A DNA stretch of 6,700 bases from an uncultured Eubacteriales bacterium. Its GTDB lineage: Bacteria > Bacillota_A > Clostridia > Christensenellales > Aristaeellaceae. Positions 1-5,284 of this stretch are shown piece after piece (within the stretch, counting starts at the first letter, position 1; each line of letters opens with the position of its first letter). Under the pieces are notes generated by a model. It saw nothing but the letters and a program-made list of their open reading frames with translations, was not told the DNA's origin and searched no databases. The stretch lies in contig ONXY01000524.1 in the NCBI GenBank assembly GCA_900321945.1, forward strand, positions 1 to 6,700. Reading direction: 5' to 3'. Position numbers and translations under genes: made by a program.

Positions 1-809
1 GCCGCGAAAACGGAGGTGCTCACCGCGTCGCGGCCCAGGGTGGCGGACACCTTGTCCACCTTCTGCTGCGTCAGCTCCAGGGGCAGGGCGCCGCTCTGAA
101 TCTTGGCCGCGATGGTGGTGGCGCGTTCCGCGCTGCCCATTCCGTTGATCACGCCGGAGCCGTTGGTGATGGCGCTCTCCACGGTGGGGTTGATCAGCTC
201 TTCGCCGTCCAGATAGATGGCAATGCGCTTTCCGATATTGGCGGAGGTCACCTCGCCGAAAATCCTGGTGCCCTCTTCCGTCAGGGTGAACGCCACCTGA
301 TGGTCGCCCTCAGAATAATAATACGTGGCGGTCTTGACCATCTCGCCGGTCATGAAGGTTTCGCCGTCCGGGGTTTTGAACTCCAGCTTGGCGGCCGCGC
401 CGATCAGGTCGAGCACGGTGTCGTCCTGCACGTCCGGGATCTCGACGCGGATGCCGTCGAAACCGATCTGCTGAACGTTCGCTTCCGAATAGTTCTTGTC
501 GGACAGACGCTGCTGAATGATGGAGATCGTTCCGTTGATCAGCTCGTCAAAGCTGGCTTCGGATCCTTCCGGCGCCTTGGCGGAATACTCCACATACATG
601 CCGCCCCGCAGATCCAGTCCCAGGGAAAGAACCGCGGGCCAGTTCTCGGCGTCGGTCGTCGGCAGCCAGGGCATGACCCTGTACAGGCCCCGGGGCGGAA
701 TGCTCCAGCCGCAGGCGCCCAGGACGCCCAGCACGACCGTGCAGACCAGCACAATGCACAGCGCGGCAATGGACCCGGTTCTGCTGCCGCGCTTCTTTTT
801 GGATTTCAT
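1..809 (-). CDS. secD: Protein translocase subunit SecD, N-terminal part (3' end beyond the window)
   Basis: SecD is a membrane subunit of the Sec translocon that, with SecF, uses the proton gradient to help pull exported proteins out of SecYEG. The visible 269 residues have a Lys/Arg-rich start (MKSKKKRGSR), one membrane segment at about residues 14-34, then the family signature LGLDLRGGMYVEY at about 63-75. The periplasmic-type P1 region follows, with IAIYLDGEELINPTVESAI, SGALPLELTQQ and the ATLGRD motif that leads into the second membrane segment. The remaining membrane helices lie outside the window, so a SecD-SecF fusion cannot be excluded. The ATG at 809-807 is chosen because AGGAGG (826-821) lies 11 bases upstream and the only nearby alternative ATG runs straight into a stop. 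It has its own near-consensus promoter just after the ftsY terminator. These are family-level motif matches by eye; the identification is firm. Confidence 0.95.
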   Translation of the reverse strand, partial: MKSKKKRGSRTGSIAALCIVLVCTVVLGVLGACGWSIPPRGLYRVMPWLPTTDAENWPAVLSLGLDLRGGMYVEYSAKAPEGSEASFDELINGTISIIQQRLSDKNYSEANVQQIGFDGIRVEIPDVQDDTVLDLIGAAAKLEFKTPDGETFMTGEMVKTATYYYSEGDHQVAFTLTEEGTRIFGEVTSANIGKRIAIYLDGEELINPTVESAITNGSGVINGMGSAERATTIAAKIQSGALPLELTQQKVDKVSATLGRDAVSTSVFA

Positions 810-847
810 AGCGATCGCATCCTCCTTCGTGTAAACGCAATGCAAGA

Positions 848-876
848 ATTATAGCCCTCTTCGCCTTATTCGTCAA
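848..876 (-). promoter_or_regulatory. Near-consensus sigma-70-type promoter of secD
   Basis: Read on the minus strand, TTGACG (876-871) and TATAAT (853-848) are separated by exactly 17 bases. This is a perfect -10 box and a 5-of-6 -35 box. Transcription would start near 841, giving a leader of about 30 bases before the secD ATG. The -35 box abuts the T-tract of the upstream ftsY terminator, so secD is probably transcribed mainly from here and not by read-through. Confidence 0.85.
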
Positions 877-877
877 G

Positions 878-920
878 AAAAAAGCATAACGGGCCTCCGG
901 ACCGGATTCCGGAAGCCCGT
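878..920 (-). terminator. Intrinsic terminator of ftsY
   Basis: On the minus strand a 12-bp stem (arms 920-909 and 900-889, ACGGGCTTCCGG pairing with CCGGAGGCCCGT through one G-U wobble) encloses an 8-base loop. It is followed, after TATGC, by six T at 883-878. It begins 14 bases after the ftsY stop codon. On the plus strand the stem carries an A-C mismatch and has no T-run after it, so it is directional for ftsY. Confidence 0.88.
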
Positions 921-934
921 CAGGCCCCGCCTTT

Positions 935-1861
935 TCAGAAAAGAGCTTCCACAAAATCCTTCGCGCTGAAGGGCTGCAGATCGTCGATTCCCTCCCCGAC
1001 GCCGACGTACCACACCGGAACCTCCAGCTCCTGCCGGATGGCCAGCGCGATGCCGCCCTTGGCCGTTCCGTCCAGCTTGGTCAGAATAATGCCGCCGATT
1101 TCCGCCACTTCCTTGAACGCGCGGGCCTGCTGCAGGCCGTTCTGGCCCGTGGTGGCGTCCAGTACCAGAATGCAGCGGGTATCCGCTTCCGGGTATTCCC
1201 GGTCGATAACCCGGCGCATCTTGTTCAGCTCGTCCATCAGGTTCTTTTTGTTGTGCAGCCGCCCGGCCGTGTCCACGATCAGCAGATCCGCCTGCTGGGC
1301 CTTCGCGCTCTGGATCGCGTCATAGACCACCGCCGCCGGATCCGCCCCCTCCTCATGCTTCACGATCGGCACCCTGGCCCGCTCGGCCCAGACGGTCAGC
1401 TGTTCCGCCGCCGCGGCGCGGAAGGTGTCCCCCGCGCAGAGCATGACCCTGCGTCCGATAGACTGGAAGCGCAGCGCGAGCTTCCCGATGGTGGTGGTTT
1501 TTCCCACGCCGTTGACGCCTACCATCAGCATCACCATGGGCCACTGCAGCGGCGGCCGGGGGATATCCATCTGCTCCTTCATGATCTCCTTCAGGATCTC
1601 CCGGGCCCGGCCGGCGTCTTTCACATTCTCCTTCTTCACCCGGGCGCGGAGCTCGTCGATGATGACGGTCGTGGCCTTCAGCCCGCAGTCCGCCATCACG
1701 AGAATGTCCTCCAGCTCCTCGTAGAAGTCCTCGTCCACCTTCCGGTTTTCCCGGACCATCTCGTCGACCCTGCCGGTCATGTTTCCCCGGGTCTTGCTCA
1801 GGCCCTCCCGCAGCCGCGCGAACAGGCCCTTCTTTTTCTTCTCTTCGCTCAAAATGTTCAT
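935..1861 (-). CDS. ftsY: Signal recognition particle receptor FtsY
   Basis: FtsY is the membrane-associated GTPase that docks SRP-bound ribosomes and passes nascent membrane and exported proteins to SecYEG. The 308-residue protein has a short basic N-terminus (EKKKKGLF), a helical N domain to about residue 100, and a complete GTPase G domain. Visible G-domain motifs are the P-loop GVNGVGKTTT (115-124), DTFRAAAAEQL (145-155), DTAGR (197-201), TKLDGTAKGG (261-270) and the closing GVGEGIDDLQPF (287-298). It lacks the long acidic A domain of enterobacterial FtsY, as is usual in Gram-positive bacteria. An in-frame ATG at 1915 would add 18 residues, but it lies upstream of the predicted transcription start (near 1897). 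The ATG at 1861 has GGAAG seven bases upstream and starts the typical basic N-terminus, so I use it. secD lies downstream on the same strand as a separate transcription unit. Confidence 0.97.
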   Translation of the reverse strand: MNILSEEKKKKGLFARLREGLSKTRGNMTGRVDEMVRENRKVDEDFYEELEDILVMADCGLKATTVIIDELRARVKKENVKDAGRAREILKEIMKEQMDIPRPPLQWPMVMLMVGVNGVGKTTTIGKLALRFQSIGRRVMLCAGDTFRAAAAEQLTVWAERARVPIVKHEEGADPAAVVYDAIQSAKAQQADLLIVDTAGRLHNKKNLMDELNKMRRVIDREYPEADTRCILVLDATTGQNGLQQARAFKEVAEIGGIILTKLDGTAKGGIALAIRQELEVPVWYVGVGEGIDDLQPFSAKDFVEALF

Positions 1862-1903
1862 CTCCCGTCTTCCGGAGTTTTCCGTAAACTGAATCCGGGG
1901 AAA

Positions 1904-1932
1904 ATCATACCACAAAAGCGCCGTTCCTTCAA
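1904..1932 (-). promoter_or_regulatory. Promoter of ftsY
   Basis: Read on the minus strand, TTGAAG (1932-1927) and TATGAT (1909-1904) are separated by 17 bases, a good sigma-70-type match. The expected start of transcription near 1897 leaves a leader of about 35 bases before the ATG at 1861. It also excludes the longer reading frame starting at 1915. Confidence 0.75.
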
Positions 1933-1978
1933 CTTCCCGCGGCCCGAAGCCTGAAAGATTCCTTTATTCCGCGTCCTG

Positions 1979-1987
1979 TGATATGAT
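1979..1987 (+). promoter_or_regulatory. Extended -10 promoter of the first GNAT acetyltransferase gene
   Basis: TG-A-TATGAT (TG at 1979-1980, hexamer 1982-1987) fits an extended -10 element. No good -35 hexamer lies 16-18 bases upstream, which is typical of extended -10 promoters. Transcription would start near 1994 and give a leader of about 75 bases. The element and the next ten bases recur almost exactly ahead of the other acetyltransferase gene (minus strand 5220-5202). Confidence 0.6.
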
Positions 1988-2008
1988 TGGAGCCGGAGCG
2001 TTTTCCCG

Positions 2009-2041
2009 CCGCGGGTTTTTCCGCGGATCCGCGGAGCGGAA
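2009..2041 (+). other. GC-rich inverted repeats in the leader of the first GNAT gene
   Basis: Three copies of the self-complementary hexamer CCGCGG lie at 2009-2014, 2021-2026 and 2029-2034. The last two form a perfect 16-bp palindrome (2020-2035, TCCGCGGATCCGCGGA). Copies 1 and 2 could form a 6-bp stem with a GTTTTT loop. TTCCGC (2019-2024) could instead pair with GCGGAA (2036-2041), so the structures compete. The whole cluster lies between the predicted transcription start and the ribosome binding site at 2053-2058. A regulatory role is inference; in GC-rich DNA it may be incidental. Confidence 0.35.
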
Positions 2042-2068
2042 CCGGAACGGACAGGAGGGTCGCGATAA

Positions 2069-2527
2069 ATGAAAATCATTGAGCTGAATGAAGAGCAGGC
2101 TGAAGAGATCGAAACGCGGTTAACCGCTTTTGACGAAAGCCATATCCCTTGCAGGATGACCGGCGGCGTACGGATCGGCGCGGAGGAGAACGGGAAGCTG
2201 ATCGCGGGGCTGGACGCCTGCGTCACCGCGTTCAGGATCCTGTATGTATCCACCGTGTTCGTTGACGAGGCATACCGAAGAAAGGGCGTCGGATCGCGGC
2301 TGATCCGCGAGATGGAGAAGCGGGCCGCCGGGATGGGAGTTACCGTGATCCGCCTCGACACGTTCGGCTGGCAGGGGAAGGAATTCTACGAAGCGATGGG
2401 TTATGAATGCGCCGGACATTACGAAATCGCAGGGGAAGGCTGGTCGGAATACTTCTTTCTGAAAAGGCTGAATCCGGAAGAGACGGGGAACGCCGCGGGC
2501 GGGCAGTCAAAAGACGGAGTCTTTTGA
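2069..2527 (+). CDS. GNAT family N-acetyltransferase, substrate unknown
   Basis: A 152-residue cytoplasmic protein of the acetyl-CoA-dependent N-acetyltransferase superfamily. The core is YVSTVFVDEAYRRKGVGSRL (59-78), where RRKGVGSRL (70-78) is the R/Q-x-x-G-x-G/A loop that binds the acetyl-CoA pyrophosphate. Next comes VIRLDTFGWQGKEFYEAMGY (93-112), the beta-strand and helix that close the fold, and SEYFFLKRL (126-134) forms the last strand. The order and length are standard for a single-domain GNAT of small-molecule or antibiotic type, but nothing visible fixes the substrate. The last ~18 residues (NPEETGNAAGGQSKDGVF) are low-complexity and probably lie outside the fold. ATG at 2069 is preceded by AGGAGG (2053-2058) at 10-base spacing. 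The gene has its own extended -10 promoter, and its stop codon overlaps the -35 box of the next gene. Confidence 0.9.
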   Translation: MKIIELNEEQAEEIETRLTAFDESHIPCRMTGGVRIGAEENGKLIAGLDACVTAFRILYVSTVFVDEAYRRKGVGSRLIREMEKRAAGMGVTVIRLDTFGWQGKEFYEAMGYECAGHYEIAGEGWSEYFFLKRLNPEETGNAAGGQSKDGVF

Positions 2528-2528
2528 C
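2506..2528 (+). other. Perfect 10-bp inverted repeat across the GNAT stop codon and the next -35 box
   Basis: GTCAAAAGAC (2506-2515), a three-base spacer GGA, then GTCTTTTGAC (2519-2528) make a perfect inverted repeat. It includes the acetyltransferase stop codon (2525-2527) and five of the six bases of the TTGACA box (2524-2529). As RNA it would be a 10-bp hairpin without a T-run after it, so it would be a weak terminator. As DNA it has the size and placement of a repressor operator for the hydrolase gene. Either role is inference. Confidence 0.55.
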
Positions 2529-2553
2529 AGTCCGGGCGGGCTTCTGCTATACT
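2524..2553 (+). promoter_or_regulatory. Promoter of the family 3 glycoside hydrolase gene
   Basis: A perfect TTGACA (2524-2529) and TATACT (2548-2553, 5 of 6) are separated by 18 bases. Transcription would start near 2560, some 70 bases before the ATG at 2632. This places an independent start for the hydrolase inside the end of the acetyltransferase gene. The inverted repeat over the -35 box suggests the promoter may be repressed under some conditions. Confidence 0.8.
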
Positions 2554-2631
2554 GCGTGCGGCGGAGGAAGGGAAGGCGTTCCCTCCCTGCATCCGGATCA
2601 TGTCGGAATCCTGTCGGGAGGTGGAACAATC

Positions 2632-4452
2632 ATGAAAAAAGTGTCCGCGCTGCTGCTCAGCCTGCTTCTGTCCGCGTTCTGCGCGGCCAGTGCCGGAAGC
2701 GCCGCGGCGGAAGAGGATTCTTCCGCCTGCGGATACCGGAGATACGCCGCGATGACTCCGGAGGAGATCGTCGCGGAGCTGACCCTGGAGCAGAAGGCCG
2801 CCCAGATGGTTCAGCCTTTTGTTTACAGGATCCATGAGAAAGACATGCAGGACGGTTGTTACGGGAGCATATACGGAGATATGGGGGCGCTTCTCTCCGT
2901 ACAGTGGCGAAGTCTGATCGACGGTTACCAGCGGGCGGCCCTCGCTTCCGGATCGGGAATTCCGTTCATTTACGCTCAGGACGACGTTCACGGCGTGGGC
3001 TACTGTATGGAAGCGGTATATTTTCCGCAGAATATCGGCCTGGGCGCCGCCAACGACGAGGAACTCGTTTATCAGGCCGGGCTGATCACCGCCGACGAGG
3101 CGAAACTCTGTCACATGCTGTGGAATCTGTATCCCTGCGTGGCGCAGGCCGCCGACCCCAGATGGGGAAGAACCTACGAGTGCTACGGATCGGATCTCGA
3201 TACCGTCGCGAGGCTCGGCGCGGCATACACCCGGGGGCTGATTGACGGAGGACTGGTCGCGTGCGCGAAGCACTACCTCGGGGACGGAAACGCCGTTTTC
3301 GGAACCGGTGAACAGAGCGGTTATCCCCGTCTTATCGACCGGGGGGACGCCGTTCTTTCCGAAGAAGAGATCCGGGGGCTTCTCGGGGTCTATCAGGCGC
3401 AGATCGACGCAGGCGTCCAGACAGTCATGGTCAGTTATTCTTCTCTGAACGGCGTGAAGATGCACGAGAACGGGGAATACATACGGAAGCTCAGGGATGA
3501 AATGGGCTTTGAGGGAGTCGTCGTAAGCGACAGCGAGGGTCTTCACGGCACTTCTCCCGAAACGTTCGAGGAGCAGATCATTACCGGAATCAACTGCGGC
3601 ATCGATCTGCTCATGGAAGGCGAAAGATACGCGGAAGCCGCGGATATCATTGTCCGCGCGGTAAACGGCGGAAGAATCGCCGCGGAAAGGATCGACGAGG
3701 CCGCCGCGAGGATCATCCGGATGAAGAAGGATGCCGGGCTCTTTGACGATCCCTTCTGCGAGAGGATCACGACCGTTCAGCGGGAACCCGGTTCGAAGGA
3801 ATACCGGGCCGTCGCCGAAAAGCTGGTCGAGAAAAGCCTCGTCCTGATTAAGAATGAGAACGGGACGCTGCCGCTGAAAAAGGGCATGAAAGTCTATGTC
3901 ACGGGTCCCGCGGCCGACAACGCGGCGGCGCAGTGCGGCGGGTGGACGATCGGCTGGGTGAAGAGCCCGCTCTCTTCCATTCCCGGCGTCACAACCATCC
4001 GCGGAGCTTTCAGGAAATACGCCGAAGACTACGGCATCGAAGTCATAACGGACCGGGAGCAGGCGCGGAACGCCGACGTGGTGATCCTGTGCGTCGGCGA
4101 GGAGGCGTATGCCGAGTGGTACGGCGACGCGGAGGATCCCTCGCTCTGCGGAGCGCTCGGCCTGAAGGGAAACAGGAAAGCGATCGACGAGGTCAGGGCG
4201 CTCGGCAAACCCACCGTAACGTGTATTGTCGCGGGCAGGCAGGTCATCCTCGATCAGGACGACTGCGGTCACTGGGACAGCATCGTCATGTGCTATCTGC
4301 CGGGATCCGAAGGCAGAGGAATCCTGAACGTTCTCTGCGGCGCGTCTGACTTTACCGGAAGGCTGCCCGAGCCGTGGTACGGATCGGTTGACCAGATCGG
4401 CACGGACGAGTGCTTCCTGCCACGCGGATACGGTCTGTCATACGGCGGCTGA
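2632..4452 (+). CDS. Exported glycoside hydrolase family 3 beta-glucosidase / exo-beta-glucanase
   Basis: This 606-residue enzyme probably removes glucose (or a related sugar) from the non-reducing end of beta-glucans or oligosaccharides outside the membrane. A signal peptide is clear: MKK, a hydrophobic stretch at about 5-20, and a likely cleavage around GSAAA-EE (22-28). The GH3 N-terminal barrel follows. It carries IPFIYAQDDVHG (110-121), RWGRTYECYGSD (177-188), AKHYLGDG (212-219), MVSYSSLNGVKMH (266-278) and GVVVSDSEG (295-303), with Asp300 as the expected nucleophile. The second domain has QCGGWTIGW (434-442), VGEEAYAEWYGD (488-499, region of the acid/base Glu in ExoI-type enzymes), YLPGSEGRG (555-563) and FTGRLPEPW (574-582). 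The motif order and two-domain length recall plant ExoI beta-glucan exohydrolases, and no fibronectin-like C-terminal domain is present. The common SDW is SDS here. ATG 2632 is chosen for the signal peptide and GGGAGGTGG (2616-2624); a frame opening at 2407 overlaps the acetyltransferase gene and is not credible. The exact substrate is unknown. Confidence 0.93.
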   Translation: MKKVSALLLSLLLSAFCAASAGSAAAEEDSSACGYRRYAAMTPEEIVAELTLEQKAAQMVQPFVYRIHEKDMQDGCYGSIYGDMGALLSVQWRSLIDGYQRAALASGSGIPFIYAQDDVHGVGYCMEAVYFPQNIGLGAANDEELVYQAGLITADEAKLCHMLWNLYPCVAQAADPRWGRTYECYGSDLDTVARLGAAYTRGLIDGGLVACAKHYLGDGNAVFGTGEQSGYPRLIDRGDAVLSEEEIRGLLGVYQAQIDAGVQTVMVSYSSLNGVKMHENGEYIRKLRDEMGFEGVVVSDSEGLHGTSPETFEEQIITGINCGIDLLMEGERYAEAADIIVRAVNGGRIAAERIDEAAARIIRMKKDAGLFDDPFCERITTVQREPGSKEYRAVAEKLVEKSLVLIKNENGTLPLKKGMKVYVTGPAADNAAAQCGGWTIGWVKSPLSSIPGVTTIRGAFRKYAEDYGIEVITDREQARNADVVILCVGEEAYAEWYGDAEDPSLCGALGLKGNRKAIDEVRALGKPTVTCIVAGRQVILDQDDCGHWDSIVMCYLPGSEGRGILNVLCGASDFTGRLPEPWYGSVDQIGTDECFLPRGYGLSYGG

Positions 4453-4483
4453 ATCCCGTTTCACCTGAAGCCGGTCTCTGTTC

Positions 4484-4499
4484 CCGCGGCGCCCCGCGG
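4484..4499. other. Short GC hairpin between the convergent hydrolase and acetyltransferase genes
   Basis: CCGCGG (4484-4489), a four-base spacer CGCC, and CCGCGG (4494-4499) could form a 6-bp stem in the 78-base convergent gap. There is no T-run on either strand after it, so it is at best a weak or factor-assisted terminator. Nothing else recognisable lies in this gap. Confidence 0.3.
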
Positions 4500-4530
4500 C
4501 GGAAAGAAAGCGGAATCCGTCTTCCCCGTT

Positions 4531-5085
4531 TCAGGCGGAAGGCTTCCGGACGGGCGGCTGATCCGGCCGGTGCTCCCCGATGATCTTCTCCATCCAGATC
4601 ATGTTGTACCAGCGGCCGAACTTGTATCCGCATCTGTGAAACACGCCCGCCCTGACGTAACCGAGATGCGCGTGGAAATTCTCGCTGTCGGCCGTAAGAT
4701 ACTCGTCCTCCTTCTCCGGACAGCTGATACAGGCGTACAGGTTGAGAATCCCCATTTTTCCGAGTTCCGTTTCCAGCGCTTCGTACAGCTTCCGCCCGAG
4801 TCCGCTTTTCCGCGCCTGCCGGTCTATGTAGATGGTCGTCTCGCAGGACCAGCCGTAAGCCGCTCTGTCCTTAAAAGTCCCGGCGTACGCGTAGCCCTGT
4901 ATCTTTCCGTCCGCCAGAATGACCAGCCAGGGATAGCGCGCCGTCGTCCTGATCATCCGCTCCCGGAACTCGCCGGGCGTCGGGATATCGTATTCGAACG
5001 TGACAGCCGTCTGCCTGACGTAATATCCGTAGATCTCCAGCAGCCGTTCGGCGTCTGTCATTTCAGCGTGCCTGATTTCGATCAT
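4531..5085 (-). CDS. GNAT family N-acetyltransferase, phosphinothricin-acetyltransferase-like
   Basis: A 184-residue cytoplasmic acetyl-CoA-dependent acetyltransferase. Features typical of the PAT/MnaT branch of GNATs run in order: IRHAEMTDAERLLEIY (4-19), TAVTFEYDIPTPGEF (26-40), YPWLVILADGKIQGYAYAG (51-69), AYGWSCETTIYID (76-88), the acetyl-CoA loop ARKSGLGRKLYEALE (91-105), LNLYACISCPE (115-125) and the closing AHLGYVRAGVFHRCGYKFGRWYNMIWMEK (139-167). Members of this branch acetylate the free amino group of small amino-acid-like compounds such as phosphinothricin, methionine sulfoximine or methionine sulfone. Which of these applies here cannot be seen. Length is normal; the last ~15 residues (HRPDQPPVRKPSA) look like a disordered tail. 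ATG at 5085 has GGAGG (5097-5093) seven bases upstream. The gene is divergent from the carboxypeptidase gene and converges on the hydrolase gene. Confidence 0.92.
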   Translation of the reverse strand: MIEIRHAEMTDAERLLEIYGYYVRQTAVTFEYDIPTPGEFRERMIRTTARYPWLVILADGKIQGYAYAGTFKDRAAYGWSCETTIYIDRQARKSGLGRKLYEALETELGKMGILNLYACISCPEKEDEYLTADSENFHAHLGYVRAGVFHRCGYKFGRWYNMIWMEKIIGEHRPDQPPVRKPSA

Positions 5086-5103
5086 GGCGAACCCTCCCCC
5101 GTA

Positions 5104-5137
5104 AACCGCTTCCGGTCTGTATCCCGTTCCGGCGGTT
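5104..5137 (-). other. Possible stem-loop in the leader of the second GNAT gene
   Basis: AACCGC (5104-5109) and GCGGTT (5132-5137) are exact inverse complements. CCGG tetramers just inside each arm (5112-5115 and 5129-5132) could lengthen the stem around bulges. It lies directly upstream of the ribosome binding site at 5093-5097. A further perfect 12-bp palindrome, CCGTCCGGACGG, is at 5152-5163. Neither matches a riboswitch class I can recognise, and both could be by-products of the CCGG-rich composition. Confidence 0.25.
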
Positions 5138-5211
5138 CCTCCGACGGAATCCCGTCCGGACGGCTTCGCTCCGCGTTTCCCTTTCGGATAACGGAGCCGT
5201 TTCCGGATCCA

Positions 5212-5220
5212 ATCATATCA
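5212..5220 (-). promoter_or_regulatory. Extended -10 promoter of the second GNAT gene
   Basis: Read on the minus strand, TG-A-TATGAT (5220-5212) is an extended -10 element with no convincing -35 box 16-18 bases upstream. Start of transcription is expected near 5205, giving a leader of about 120 bases. The element together with the following bases (5220-5202) matches the first acetyltransferase promoter at 18 of 19 positions. Confidence 0.55.
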
Positions 5221-5284
5221 TAAACTTCCGGAATCCGGTACCGTCGTTCTGCCCGCAGCCGGATGTAAAAGGAGGCCGCTCATT

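Noticed and set aside
300..854. A 184-codon open frame on the plus strand opposite secD
   Set aside because: secD is unmistakable on the other strand, and this frame also runs across the secD promoter.
1253..1954. A 233-codon open frame on the plus strand opposite ftsY
   Set aside because: It lies within the ftsY coding strand's complement and covers the ftsY promoter. It has no motifs, and its composition is that of an antisense shadow.
2407..2631. An N-terminal extension of the hydrolase by 75 codons
   Set aside because: It would overlap the acetyltransferase gene and the hydrolase promoter, and would bury the signal peptide. A good ribosome binding site and export signal mark ATG 2632.
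2681..2684. A possible lipobox cysteine (Cys17, LLSAFC) in the hydrolase signal peptide
   Set aside because: Phe directly before the cysteine does not fit the lipoprotein consensus, and an Ala-rich signal peptidase I site follows.
2419..4272. A 617-codon open frame on the minus strand opposite the hydrolase gene
   Set aside because: It is the antisense shadow of a clear GH3 enzyme in GC-rich DNA. The translation has no recognisable motif, and it also overlaps the end of the acetyltransferase gene.
5171..5284. A plus-strand promoter for the carboxypeptidase gene
   Set aside because: TATCAT (5216-5221) and CATAAA (5219-5224) could be -10 boxes, but no -35 hexamer or TG extension supports either. 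They also overlap the opposing acetyltransferase promoter.
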